Made by a program: the position numbers and the translations under genes. A stretch of DNA of 38,140 nucleotides, taken from assembly GCA_017479925.1 (NCBI GenBank), contig JAFVBP010000352.1:1-38140 (forward strand). The letters run 5' to 3'. Below, in pieces: positions 7,974 through 16,190 of this stretch. Numbering within the stretch: position 1 is the stretch's first letter; each line of letters starts with the position of its first letter. The notes under the pieces are model-generated. The model was not told the DNA's origin. It saw only the letters and a program-made list of their open reading frames with translations, and made no database searches. The stretch is from Selenomonadaceae bacterium (lineage in GTDB: Bacteria; Bacillota; Negativicutes; Selenomonadales; Selenomonadaceae).

Positions 7974-8480
7974 ACTTGCGCGGCGTCGACGGTCATGTCG
8001 CAAATACACGGGCGAAAAAATTCCCGACGAAATTGTCAACGAAATTTTGAAAGTCACGTTACTTGCCCCGTCGTCTTGGGGCGGTCACCCGATTGAATTT
8101 GTCGTCGGCGCGACAAGTCGACGATTCAAAAAATCGCCCGTTGCAAACGCATGGGCGCGCCGCCGCTGTTGCAGGTCGACGTTGCGATTGTCGTCATGGC
8201 GAACACGGCGGGACTTGAGCTGTGGATTGAGGACGCCGCCGTTGCCTCGACGTACATTCTGCTTGCGGCGGAACAATTCAATGTCGGCGCGTGTTGGATT
8301 CACATGCGAAACCGCGCAGGTCAACGCCTTTCAGCCGACGAAGAAATTCGCCAACTTTTGGGCGTGCCCGACAATTTTTCGGTCTTGAACGTCGTGGCTT
8401 TGGGCGTCAAAGCTGAAAACAAACCTGCGCGAACCGAAAGCGATCTGCCGCTCAAAAACATTCATCGCGAACGATTCTGA
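7954..8480 (+). pseudogene. frameshifted nitroreductase family protein
   Basis: The first frame from ATG 7954 encodes the FMN-binding N-terminus (ELARRRRSCRKYTGEKIPDE, then LLAPSSWGGHPIEFVV). Near 8107-8108 the homology jumps to another frame, which continues RDKSTIQKIARCKRMGAPPL and runs through EDAAVASTYILLAAEQF and LLGVPDNFSVLNVVALG to LPLKNIHRERF. One missing base explains everything and both halves look otherwise intact, so this is a recent mutation or a sequencing error. The intact product would be about 175 residues and would reduce a quinone, nitro compound or flavin with NAD(P)H. Confidence 0.85.
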
Positions 8481-8566
8481 CGCGTGACAACATTACGGGT
8501 TACACCGGTTGTTCCACCGCTTTTAAAGCGGTCACCGCGAACGATTTTAAACGTGTGACAACATTA
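8466..8566. repeat. 30-bp direct repeats flanking an R1 insertion
   Basis: Two imperfect copies (8466-8495 and 8536-8566) both read CGCGAACGATT...TGACAACATTA. The first contains the last codons and stop of the nitroreductase gene, the second leads into the terminator. Between them lies the palindromic part of R1, as if R1 had been inserted with duplication of the target. Confidence 0.7.
8484..8534 (+). repeat. dispersed repeat R1, copy 2
   Basis: TGACAAC, ATTACGGG, TGTTCC, then inverted repeat ACCGCTTT / AAAGCGGT. Compared with copies 1 and 3 the outer G-C pair of the stem is an A-T pair: a compensatory change. Confidence 0.75.
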
Positions 8567-8567
8567 A

Positions 8568-8611
8568 GCCGAACGGTCGACAAAGAAATTTGCCAACCGC
8601 TCGGCTTTTTT
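8568..8611 (+). terminator. rho-independent terminator of the redox island
   Basis: Stem GCCGAACGGT / ACCGCTCGGC (one mismatch), 18-base loop, then six T on the plus strand. It ends the plus-strand island just before the convergent end of the binding-protein gene. Confidence 0.7.
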
Positions 8612-8623
8612 GTTGACTTGAAT

Positions 8624-10210
8624 TTACTTCGCAGGCTTGATGAGTTTCGTAATCCAGTAATAATCGGACGGGTACATAACAACGCCGTCGACATATTTGG
8701 CGTTGACGATATTCGTTTGCGGGTAGCCGAAGAACAACGCCGCGCCGTCGTCAAGCAGAATTTGTTGCAGGTCGATAATCAGCTGACGGCGTTTGTCTTT
8801 GTCGAATTCGGAAGCAAGTTCGTCGAGTTTCGCGTCATAAGCGGGGTTGCTGTAGCCGCTGCCGTTTTGCGGATTGGAGCCGTCGACGTTGGTTTTCCAG
8901 TACCAGCTCAAGAAAATTTCGGGGTCGCCCGTGTTCGCCGTCGTGATGTTCGAGATGAGCAAGTCGTATTCGCCCTTGATGCCCATGTTGTCAATCAGGT
9001 TGTAGTCGACGGTGTTAATCTTGATGTCGAAGCCCAATTTTTTCAGGTCGCTTTGAACTGCCTCGGCGTACAGCGGAAGTTCGGCGCGGGAATTGTAGAC
9101 GACGAAATCGAGTTCAAGATTTTTACCGTCTTTGTCGCGGATGCCGTCGCCGTCGGAATCAGTCCAGCCCGCCTCGTCAAGCAACTTCGCGGCACGTTCG
9201 GGATTGTACGCGTTCGGGTCTTTGAGTTGGTCGAAGCCGTAATCGAGCGACGGCGGCACGGGAGCTTTGCCCGGTATGAAAGTTTTCTTCAACAGCACGT
9301 CGTTGTAAGTTTCACGGTCGCAACCGCAAATTAAAGCCGCGCGAACTTTCGGGTCGCTCAAAATGTGGTCGGGCTTTTGATTCAATCGAGCCAAAACGAC
9401 GCGCAGACTTGAAATTTCGTCGACGTGAAATTTGTCGTTGGTCTTGAACAGGTCGATGTCGCCCGCCGCAATGTTGACCGCAACGTCAACGTCGCCGCTC
9501 TGCAAAGCCATAGCGCGGGTGTTCGGGTCGTCAATCGACGGAATTTCGACGGTCGCGTAAGGTACCTGCCCGTCCCAATAATTGTCGTTGCGTTTCATGA
9601 CGGCGCGCTCTTTGACGAAACTGTCGACGACGTAAGGTCCCGTGCAAATCGGCCCTTGCTTGCTGAAGTCGCGGGAACCTTCGGCGGTCGTGTCGACGAT
9701 TATAAACAGCGGGTCGGCGAGGTAACCGGGCATGCCCGGCAACGCTTTGGTCGTCTTGATGACGAGATTTTGACCGTCGGCAGTGATTGATTCGTACTCA
9801 AAAAACGTCGCGGCACGAGTATTTTTCGCAAAAGCGCGTTCGATTGAATTCTTGACGGCTTCGGCAGTCAACGCGGTGCCGTTGCTGAATTTGACGCCGT
9901 CGCGGATTTTGAACGTCCACGTCAAATGGTCGTCGCTGACCGTCCAGCTTTCGGCAAGCCACGGTTGAATATTCATCTTTTCGTCGAATTTGGTAAGACA
10001 TTCGCCGAGACCGTAACGCATGACAACCCAGCCGAAATAATTCTGCGTCGGTTCCAACGTGTCGGCAAAGTTTGTGACGCCGACTTTCAAAACTTCGGGA
10101 TTGCCGCCGCTTGACGAGCCGCCCGAATTGTCGCCGCCGCCGCAACCCGTCACGAGCAAAGTTCCCGCGCAGAGTGCCGCCGTCAAAAGTTTTTTCCACT
10201 TGAAACGCAT
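8624..10210 (-). CDS. ABC transporter substrate-binding lipoprotein (family 5; peptide/nickel type)
   Basis: A 528-residue solute-binding protein. The signal peptide ends in the lipobox LVTGC (Cys23), followed by a Gly/Ser-rich linker, so it is anchored on the outer face of the cytoplasmic membrane. The family-5 pattern is clear: LAESWTVSDDHLTWTFKIRD, then GVKFSNG and TGPYVV. The C-terminal YPSDYYWITKLIKP resembles the ends of nickel/opine-metallophore binding proteins, so metal-chelate uptake is as likely as peptide uptake. Residues near 350 (DSDGDGIRDKDG) form an EF-hand-like calcium loop. ACGGAGGT precedes the ATG. It lies downstream of both permease genes, separated by a heptad-repeat block. 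Confidence 0.92.
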   Translation of the reverse strand: MRFKWKKLLTAALCAGTLLVTGCGGGDNSGGSSSGGNPEVLKVGVTNFADTLEPTQNYFGWVVMRYGLGECLTKFDEKMNIQPWLAESWTVSDDHLTWTFKIRDGVKFSNGTALTAEAVKNSIERAFAKNTRAATFFEYESITADGQNLVIKTTKALPGMPGYLADPLFIIVDTTAEGSRDFSKQGPICTGPYVVDSFVKERAVMKRNDNYWDGQVPYATVEIPSIDDPNTRAMALQSGDVDVAVNIAAGDIDLFKTNDKFHVDEISSLRVVLARLNQKPDHILSDPKVRAALICGCDRETYNDVLLKKTFIPGKAPVPPSLDYGFDQLKDPNAYNPERAAKLLDEAGWTDSDGDGIRDKDGKNLELDFVVYNSRAELPLYAEAVQSDLKKLGFDIKINTVDYNLIDNMGIKGEYDLLISNITTANTGDPEIFLSWYWKTNVDGSNPQNGSGYSNPAYDAKLDELASEFDKDKRRQLIIDLQQILLDDGAALFFGYPQTNIVNAKYVDGVVMYPSDYYWITKLIKPAK

Positions 10211-10227
10211 GATAATACCTCCGTTTG

Positions 10228-10337
10228 TTAGTGATTAGTGGTTAGTGGCTAGTGGTTAGTGGCTAGTGGTTGGTGGTTAGTGGTTGGTGGTTAGTGAAAA
10301 ATTTGCTGACCACTAACCGCTAATCACTGACCACTTT
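10228..10337. repeat. heptad repeat block, TTAGTGG class, with inverted arm
   Basis: Ten consecutive 7-base units (TTAGTGG with CTAGTGG, TTGGTGG and TTAGTGA variants; 10228-10297), a 12-base spacer, then four inverted units (CCACTAA, CCGCTAA, TCACTGA, CCACTTT; 10310-10337) that reach the stop codon of the permease gene. The arms can pair into a long hairpin between the permease and binding-protein genes. Confidence 0.9.
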
Positions 10338-11155
10338 TATTGTTGCCGCGGATCTAAAACGTCGCGCAGACTGTCGCCCCAAAGATTGAACGTCGCCACG
10401 ACAATGAAAATCGCCATGCCGGGATAAATCATCAGCCACGGTGCCGTTTGGATATATTGTCGACCTTCGTTGAGCATCAAGCCCCACTCAGGCGTTGGCG
10501 GTTGCGCGCCGAAGCCGAGGAACGACAAGCCCGCAATTTCCATCATCATCGTGCCGATATCCATTGCGCCCGTGATGACAACCATCGGCAAAATGTTCGG
10601 CAGGACGTGACGCCACAGGATATTGACGGTTTTCGTGCCGTTGACCTGCGCGGCGACAATGAAATCGTTGTTGCGCAATTTGATGACGAGACTTCGCACA
10701 AGTCGCGCATATTTCGCCCAACCGACGACGAGCAACGCCAAAATCGTGTTGACGACGGAGCCGCCCAAAATGCCCGCAATCGCAATCGCCAAAACGACGC
10801 CGGGGAACGCAAGCATCATGTCGGCAAGACGCATTAAAATCATTTCGACTTTGCCGCCGAAGTAGCCCGACGCAATTCCTACAATCACGCCGACAATCGC
10901 AAGCAGCGCGACAAGGCAAATCGTCATGAACAGCGAAACTCTGGTACCCGCGATAATTCGGCTCAACGTGTCGCGACCGAGTTTGTCCGTGCCCAAAAGA
11001 TGTTCGGCTGACGGCGGTTGCAAAACGTTGCGCATGTTGCCGTCGAACGGGTCTTGCGGTGCCAAATACGGCGCGAAAATCGCCACGAGCAAAATCACGA
11101 CGACCGCCGCCGAGTAAATCGCGAACAGCCGATTTTTCTTGAAGACTTCAATCAA
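10337..11155 (-). CDS. ABC transporter permease (DppC/NikC-like)
   Basis: A 272-residue inner-membrane permease. An N-terminal transmembrane helix (about 11-30) is followed by the extracytoplasmic segment typical of DppC (LAPQDPF, LLGTDKLGRDTLSRI) and five further helices. The cytoplasmic EAA-type loop that docks the ATPases is visible around ARLVRSLVIKLRNNDFIVAA. The C-terminus GDSLRDVLDPRQ is characteristic. The start is TTG with GGTGAG a few bases upstream; no better start is seen. It follows the DppB-like gene with a 55-base gap filled by heptad repeats. Confidence 0.92.
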   Translation of the reverse strand: MIEVFKKNRLFAIYSAAVVVILLVAIFAPYLAPQDPFDGNMRNVLQPPSAEHLLGTDKLGRDTLSRIIAGTRVSLFMTICLVALLAIVGVIVGIASGYFGGKVEMILMRLADMMLAFPGVVLAIAIAGILGGSVVNTILALLVVGWAKYARLVRSLVIKLRNNDFIVAAQVNGTKTVNILWRHVLPNILPMVVITGAMDIGTMMMEIAGLSFLGFGAQPPTPEWGLMLNEGRQYIQTAPWLMIYPGMAIFIVVATFNLWGDSLRDVLDPRQQ

Positions 11156-11176
11156 GGTTGCTCACCGCCCAAATTA

Positions 11177-11213
11177 ATTACGCATTGCGAATTACGCATT
11201 ACGCATTGCATTA
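11177..11213. repeat. heptad repeat block, ATTACGC class
   Basis: Five consecutive 7-base units (ATTACGC, ATTGCGA, ATTACGC, ATTACGC, ATTGCAT) between the two permease genes, ending at the stop of the DppB-like gene. Confidence 0.85.
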
Positions 11214-12149
11214 ACACTCACCGCCTTTGCGAAGTTTCGGGTCAAGATACGCGTACGATAAATCGACCAGAAAATTTATCAGCATGTAGACGACGGCAAT
11301 CCACAGCACGAAGCCTTCAATCAGCGGGTAATCGCGCATCATTATCGCCCGAACAGCCATGTTGCCCATGCCCGGCCAGCTGAAAACAATTTCGATAACC
11401 GCGACGCCGCCGAGCAACCAGCCGATTGACATGCCCAGCAAAGTTATCAGCGGCAAGACGGCATTCGGCAGGACGTGTTTCCACAAAATCGCCGATTCGC
11501 TCAAGCCGCGTGCCCGTGCTCCGACGACGTAATCTTGATGCAATTCGTCAAGTATGACCGTGCGCACCTGTCGAACGTATTTTGTCGACTGGTAAATCGC
11601 CAACGTCAGCGCGGGCAAAATTATTCCCTTCGCCGTGACGGTGGAGCTTGCGATTGGGAACCAGCCGAGTTTCAGTCCGAAGACGTACAGCAAAACCAAT
11701 CCGAGCCAGAAATTTGGCATCGACACGCCGACGAACGAAAAAAATCGCACGAGGTAATCAGGCCATTCGTTTTGACGCACGGCCGACCAAATTCCCAGCG
11801 GCAACGAAATTATCAGCACGAAAATAACCGTCACGAACGCAAGCAGGATTGTCCCGACGAAACCTTCGGACAGCTTTTCCGTGACGGGTTTTTTTGCGGA
11901 ATAACTCATGCCCATGTCGCCGTGTACGACGCCCGCAAGCCAATTGCCGTACTGCACCAGAAACGGCTTGTCTAGTCCCAATTCGGCGCGTGTTTTCTGC
12001 AAGACTTCTTCGGAAACGATTGTGTCCGCCGATTCGAGCAACATTGCCGCAGGGTCGCCCGGTGCCAAATAAGTCAGGCAGAACGTCAAGAAACTCACGC
12101 CGATTAACGTAACGAGCATTTGCAACAGGCGATTCGCCAACCGATTCAA
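11211..12149 (-). CDS. ABC transporter permease (DppB/NikB-like)
   Basis: About 312 residues with six predicted transmembrane helices. The start region MLNRLANRLLQMLVTLIGVS and the following LAPGDPA are typical of DppB, as is the ATPase-docking loop VRTVILDELHQDYVVGARAR. A TTG at 12149 is preferred because GGGGGTGA lies 6-7 bases upstream; in-frame TTG (12164) and GTG (12158) are alternatives. The C-terminus VDLSYAYLDPKLR is intact. It is the first gene of the importer operon (permease, permease, binding protein, then after the redox island the two ATPases). Confidence 0.92.
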   Translation of the reverse strand: MNRLANRLLQMLVTLIGVSFLTFCLTYLAPGDPAAMLLESADTIVSEEVLQKTRAELGLDKPFLVQYGNWLAGVVHGDMGMSYSAKKPVTEKLSEGFVGTILLAFVTVIFVLIISLPLGIWSAVRQNEWPDYLVRFFSFVGVSMPNFWLGLVLLYVFGLKLGWFPIASSTVTAKGIILPALTLAIYQSTKYVRQVRTVILDELHQDYVVGARARGLSESAILWKHVLPNAVLPLITLLGMSIGWLLGGVAVIEIVFSWPGMGNMAVRAIMMRDYPLIEGFVLWIAVVYMLINFLVDLSYAYLDPKLRKGGEC

Positions 12150-12204
12150 AAACGTCACCCCCAAAAAAAATTTCTCGCCGCGGTAGCGAACGAGAACACA
12201 AACA

Positions 12205-12236
12205 ATTACGCATTAAGCATTAAGCATTACGCATTG
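12205..12236. repeat. heptad repeat block, ATTAAGC/ATTACGC class
   Basis: Units ATTACGC, ATTAAGC, ATTAAGC, ATTACGC and a partial unit, upstream of the DppB-like gene; same class as the block at 11177. Confidence 0.85.
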
Positions 12237-12507
12237 AAAAAATCTCCGTCCCCGTCACTCGCAGGTCAAGCGGCGATTGTCAATCGGGCAATTCTCCCGG
12301 CTTCGAGTCAACACTCGGCCGCGCCTTCCCAAGCAAACTCAGTGGCACAAATGCGGCTCCGCTCGTCGTTACGGTGACGTGATCGCTTCGGCTTTGAACC
12401 GAATTCCTTATTGAGTCTTTCGACACCCGATCCAATCGATATTAAATTGTCGCGTCAATGATAAGGCAAATTTATCGACACGTCAACCGAAAACTTTTAC
12501 GGCGAAT

Positions 12508-12743
12508 TTCGCGGTCAACGAAATCAACGGTTACGGCGACGAACTTCACGGTCGACGAATTTAACGGTTACGGCGACGAACTTCACGGTCAACGAACTCA
12601 GCGGTCACAGCGTAGAACTTCACGGTCAACGAATTCAGCGGTCACAGCGGCGAATTTCACGGTCAATGAACTCAACGGTCACGGCGACGAATTTCACGCG
12701 TCAACGAACTCAACGGTCACAGCGGCGAATTTCACGGTCAACG
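12508..12743. repeat. 37-bp tandem array
   Basis: Six full contiguous units and a partial seventh begin at 12508, 12545, 12582, 12619, 12656, 12693 (38 bases) and 12731. The consensus begins TTCACGGTCAACGAACTCA and continues with ACGGTCACAGCGGCGAA. There are no spacers, so it is not a CRISPR array. Confidence 0.9.
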
Positions 12744-12755
12744 ATAAAAAACTGT

Positions 12756-12769
12756 CCACTAACCACTAA
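12756..12769. repeat. two CCACTAA heptads
   Basis: Two perfect CCACTAA units just after the 37-bp array; same class as the inverted arm at 10310-10337. Confidence 0.6.
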
Positions 12770-12797
12770 CAACGCTCGCAACGTCGAAATAAATTCG

Positions 12798-12826
12798 TTG
12801 GCTACGAAAAATTTTTCTGATATAAT
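12798..12826 (+). promoter_or_regulatory. sigma-70-type promoter of flhF-flhG
   Basis: TTGGCT, 17-base spacer, TATAAT, 44 bases upstream of the flhF start. Confidence 0.6.
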
Positions 12827-12869
12827 TCTTCGCCGAAAGAGTATCGTTTGGAATTGGTGGTGATTCTGT

Positions 12870-14987
12870 TTGCAGATAAAAGTTTTCAAAGCCGGCAACA
12901 TGCGCGACGCAATGGCCGCCATGAAAGCCGAACTCGGCGAAGACGCCGTGATTTTGCACAGCAAAAAATACAAAGAAGGCGGACTGCTCGGAATCGGCAG
13001 TCGTGAGGTCGTGGAGATAACCGCTGCCGTCGAGGAAACTTCCATGCCGAAAAGACCCGATCCGCCGCCGCGTATTACTCAGCAAATTCCGCGCCCGACC
13101 GTCACGCCGAATTCACTTTTGACGCGCTACAAAACCGACGGCACCACTCAAGGCGTCACGAAAGCCGAACAACGCAACCTTGACATCGAAGCCGAACGTC
13201 GCGACGAACCTGCTCAACCGCCGCAACCGCGCACACGTCCGACGCTGTTCACCGAAAATGTTTCGCGCACGACACAAGCCGACGGTTTGGCAGAAAAAAT
13301 TTCCGCGCAAAAGAAACCGTCGCTGATTCAAGTCGAGCCGCCCAAACAAACTTTCGACGACATGCTCAAAGCCGCGCAAGAAGAATCCGTGACCGTCGAT
13401 TTACAGCCCGTTGTCAAGGGACAAGCGACAAGCGACACGGGACAAGTTTTGACGCCTGAACCTGAAGCCGTCACGGAACCTGAACCCGTCACGCAACCTG
13501 AAGCCGTCACGCAACCTGAAACCGTCACGGAACCTGAAGCCGTCACGCAACCTGAAGCCGTTGCGGAACCTGAACCAGTCGTTGAACCTGAACCAGTCGT
13601 TGAACCTGAAACCGTCACGCAATCTGAAACCGTCACGCAATCTGAAGCCGTCACGCAACCTGAAGCCGTCACGCAACCTGAAGCCGTCTCAGAACCTGAA
13701 CAAGTCGCGGAACCTGAACCGATTGAAAAAATTTCGCCGACTGTTCAAGAACCGTCGCGACCTGTTCAAGAACCGTCGCAAGCCGTCAACGAACAGCCGC
13801 AACCCGTCAAAGAAGCCGAAACCGTCAACGAATCGCAACCGCAAGGCGTCACCGCCGAACAACTCGCTCAAACGCAAGCGATGATTTTGGCGCAATTCAA
13901 TCAAATGCAGATGATGCAACAGGCGGCACTCGCTCAAGCACAGGCGAACGCGCAAGCACAAGCTCAAGCGACCGAACAACTGCGACTTCAGCAACAGGCA
14001 GCGGCTCAAGCTCAACAGGCAGCACTTCAAGCCCAAGCGCAGGCACAGGCTCAAGCTCAAGCGCAATCGCAAGTTCAAGCTCAGCCGCAACCGACCGACC
14101 CGCAAAGCGACGACAAAATCAAGCGGCTCGAAGAAGAAATCGCGCACATGAAAGCTTTGCTCGCCGAAGTTTTGGGACGCGAACCGAAAAAAGGCAACAT
14201 CTCCCTGCACGAAGCGTTGAAACTTCAGGAAGTCGACGAAGAAATTTTGACCGAAATGGCGACGCAAGCCAACGCGGGCGACACGCTCGTCGACATTCAC
14301 GCGCCGACGGCCAAAGCCACGTTAATCAACTACCTCAACGAACACATAAAATTTTCCGACGGCGTCAAACTCAATCGTCACGGCGTGCGAATTGCCGCTT
14401 TACTCGGCACGACGGGTGTCGGCAAAACGACGACGCTCGCGAAAATCGCCGCCAAATTCGTCCTCGAACAGAAAACCAACGTCGCGCTGATAACCGCCGA
14501 CACGTACAGAATCTCCGCCGTCGAACAGCTCAAAACTTACTCGGACATTTTGGAGTTGCCGCTTGAAATCGTCTACAGTCCCGCGGAACTTGCCTCGGCA
14601 ATCGAACGGCACCGCGACAAAGAACTCATTTTAATCGACACGGCGGGACGCAGTCAGCACAACGAATATCAAATGCGCGAACTCGAAGAATTTTTGCGCG
14701 TCAATCCGCGAATCGAAAAACATCTGGTCATTAGCGCGACGACGAAATTCACCGACGCCCGCCAAATCATGAACAAATTTTCCAAGGTCGAACCCGACAG
14801 AATCATCTTCACCAAAATCGACGAAACGGGCAGTCTCGGCATGATTATAAATCTTCTGCGCGACAACAATTATTCGCTGTCGTACATAACCACGGGGCAA
14901 AGCGTCCCCGACGACATTGAGCGCGCCGGCTCCGAAATTTTGGCGGATCTGCTGTTCAAGAAAGTCGACGAGTTACGAGGGATTTAA
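12870..14987 (+). CDS. flhF: flagellar biosynthesis GTPase FlhF with very long low-complexity linker
   Basis: SRP-family GTPase that sets the site and number of flagella. The start is TTG behind GGTGGTGA. The N-terminal B domain begins [20 protein letters not shown] (residues 1-55). Residues about 196-288 are a Glu-Pro repeat of the type [11 protein letters not shown], and about 330-405 are Gln/Ala-rich (QAQAQA). A short coiled coil ([19 protein letters not shown]) precedes the N and G domains. In the G domain: Walker [11 protein letters not shown] near 513, then [19 protein letters not shown] and TKIDET. FlhF is usually about 360-450 residues, so this 705-residue form owes its size to the linker. 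flhG follows two bases later. Confidence 0.95.
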   Translation: MQIKVFKAGNMRDAMAAMKAELGEDAVILHSKKYKEGGLLGIGSREVVEITAAVEETSMPKRPDPPPRITQQIPRPTVTPNSLLTRYKTDGTTQGVTKAEQRNLDIEAERRDEPAQPPQPRTRPTLFTENVSRTTQADGLAEKISAQKKPSLIQVEPPKQTFDDMLKAAQEESVTVDLQPVVKGQATSDTGQVLTPEPEAVTEPEPVTQPEAVTQPETVTEPEAVTQPEAVAEPEPVVEPEPVVEPETVTQSETVTQSEAVTQPEAVTQPEAVSEPEQVAEPEPIEKISPTVQEPSRPVQEPSQAVNEQPQPVKEAETVNESQPQGVTAEQLAQTQAMILAQFNQMQMMQQAALAQAQANAQAQAQATEQLRLQQQAAAQAQQAALQAQAQAQAQAQAQSQVQAQPQPTDPQSDDKIKRLEEEIAHMKALLAEVLGREPKKGNISLHEALKLQEVDEEILTEMATQANAGDTLVDIHAPTAKATLINYLNEHIKFSDGVKLNRHGVRIAALLGTTGVGKTTTLAKIAAKFVLEQKTNVALITADTYRISAVEQLKTYSDILELPLEIVYSPAELASAIERHRDKELILIDTAGRSQHNEYQMRELEEFLRVNPRIEKHLVISATTKFTDARQIMNKFSKVEPDRIIFTKIDETGSLGMIINLLRDNNYSLSYITTGQSVPDDIERAGSEILADLLFKKVDELRGI

Positions 14988-14988
14988 A

Positions 14989-15888
14989 ATGTCTGACCAA
15001 GCATCACGGCTGAGAAATTTGGTTGAAGAACGCGCCGAGGAAGAGGCGCAGGCACGCGAAATCGGCGAACTTTATTTCGGCGTGACGGAGGACACGCGGG
15101 TTATCGCAATCACCAGCGGCAAAGGCGGCGTCGGCAAAACGAATTTGGCAGTCAATTTGGCTGTCGCCCTGCAACTTTCGGGCAAGCGCGTCATGTTGAT
15201 TGACGCCGATATCGGCATGGCGAACGTCAACTTGCTCATGGGCTCGGTGACGAATCGCAGTTTGATTGACCTTTTGGACGACGAAGTTGCGCTCGAAGAC
15301 GTTGTCGAAGACGGCGTTGCGGGCGTCAAATACATTTCCGGCGTCGCGGGCATTGAAGCGGCGTTGAACCTCAATCGCAACGAACAGAAAAAACTTCACA
15401 AAAAACTTGGTCGCTGTTCGGAACTTGCGGACGTCATTTTGATTGACACGGGCGCGGGCTTGAATCGCAACGTCATCGAATTCGTTTTGGCGGCGGAAGA
15501 AGTTTTGCTCGTCACCACGCCCGAACCTACATCTTTGGCGGACGCGTACGCCGTCATCAAAGCTTATACGACGTACACGGAACGGCGAAATATCAAGCTT
15601 ATCGTCAACCGAATCCGCGACGAAGAGGAGTGCGACGACGTTACCGAAAAAATCAACCAGACGACGCAAAAATTCCTTGAGCTGACGATTGACACGCTCG
15701 GCTACATTTACGAAGACAAAACCGTTCGCGAAGCCGTGCACCGTCAAGAGCCGTTCGTTATCGTCGACGGCGAAACTGCGGCGTCGCGCTGTGTTTTTGA
15801 GTTGGCGAAAAGTCTTTTGAGCGGCGAAAAAATGTCGCCCGTGTCACGCGGTTGGCGCGGTTTTTTGGATCGATTGTTCGGTTATTGA
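14989..15888 (+). CDS. flhG: flagellar number regulator FlhG (MinD-like ATPase)
   Basis: A 299-residue ParA/MinD-type ATPase, partner of FlhF in controlling flagellar number. The N-terminus carries DQASRLR, matching the conserved DQAxxLR motif that stimulates the FlhF GTPase. The deviant Walker A KGGVGKT lies near residue 45, followed by LIDADIGMANVNLLMG and ILIDTGAGL. The C-terminal GWRGFLDRLFGY may be the membrane-targeting amphipathic helix. Its ATG is one base after the flhF stop and GAGGG lies inside the end of flhF, so the two are coupled. No other flagellar gene is in the window, but the pair implies that the organism is motile or was recently. Confidence 0.94.
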   Translation: MSDQASRLRNLVEERAEEEAQAREIGELYFGVTEDTRVIAITSGKGGVGKTNLAVNLAVALQLSGKRVMLIDADIGMANVNLLMGSVTNRSLIDLLDDEVALEDVVEDGVAGVKYISGVAGIEAALNLNRNEQKKLHKKLGRCSELADVILIDTGAGLNRNVIEFVLAAEEVLLVTTPEPTSLADAYAVIKAYTTYTERRNIKLIVNRIRDEEECDDVTEKINQTTQKFLELTIDTLGYIYEDKTVREAVHRQEPFVIVDGETAASRCVFELAKSLLSGEKMSPVSRGWRGFLDRLFGY

Positions 15889-15902
15889 AAACAACGGTAC
15901 TC

Positions 15903-16000
15903 CGGCCGTCATGGATGACGGCCGCCCGCAGTTGAAACAGGATGTTTCACCTGCGGGCTGTTTTCTTTGGTTACTTTCTTTTGCGCCAAAAGAAAGTAAC
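15903..16000 (+). repeat. composite three-hairpin element, copy 1
   Basis: Hairpin A: CGGCCGTCAT / ATGACGGCCG (loop GG). Hairpin B: CCCGCAG and TGAAACA pairing with TGTTTCA and CTGCGGG around a GGA loop. Hairpin C: GTTACTTTCTTTTG / CAAAAGAAAGTAAC with loop CGC. It lies directly downstream of flhG. The same A-B-C order recurs at 18998-19157 and, reversed, at 29282-29386. Confidence 0.85.
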
Positions 16001-16050
16001 ATTCAACGCAAAACATATATCGAAGCGATACGCTCGTCGTGCGAAACGAC

Positions 16051-16086
16051 AAAAAAATCCCCGTCACGTTCGACGGGGATTTTTTT
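16051..16086. terminator. bidirectional rho-independent terminator
   Basis: Perfect 7-bp stem CCCCGTC / GACGGGG with loop ACGTTC, seven A before and seven T after. It serves flhF-flhG on the plus strand and the MscS/NrdD-like unit on the minus strand. Confidence 0.9.
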
Positions 16087-16110
16087 AGTTCGCGGCGACA
16101 ATGTCAAAAC

Positions 16111-16159
16111 GTTGACAACGACACGTCGCGACAGTTGTTCCGCCGCTTTTAAAGCGGCC
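16111..16159 (+). repeat. dispersed repeat R1, copy 3
   Basis: GTTGACAACGACACGTCGCG, then TTGTTCC and inverted repeat GCCGCTTT / AAAGCGGC. Lies in the 3' untranslated region of the intron-split gene, so here it causes no damage. Confidence 0.75.
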
Positions 16160-16190
16160 GGGGAAATTTTTTTTGCATGTCGTGAATCGT

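Larger units (their letters stand above)
12150..12869. other. 720-base repeat-rich intergenic region upstream of flhF
   Basis: Contains a heptad block (12205-12236), an unrecognised stretch without an open frame of note (about 12240-12470), a 37-bp tandem array (12508-12743), two CCACTAA heptads (12756-12769) and the flhF promoter. I see no gene here: the frames through the array shift from unit to unit because 37 is not a multiple of three. Confidence 0.7.

Noticed and set aside
8100..8150. Programmed frameshift in the nitroreductase gene
   Set aside because: No slippery heptamer, no downstream structure, and the family is not known to use recoding.
12508..12743. Possible CRISPR array
   Set aside because: Units are contiguous with no unique spacers and there are no cas genes.
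13328..14300. Open frames antisense to the flhF linker with repeated RDGFRL or SGCVTA patterns
   Set aside because: They mirror the EPEAVTQ coding repeats; flhF is clearly the real gene.
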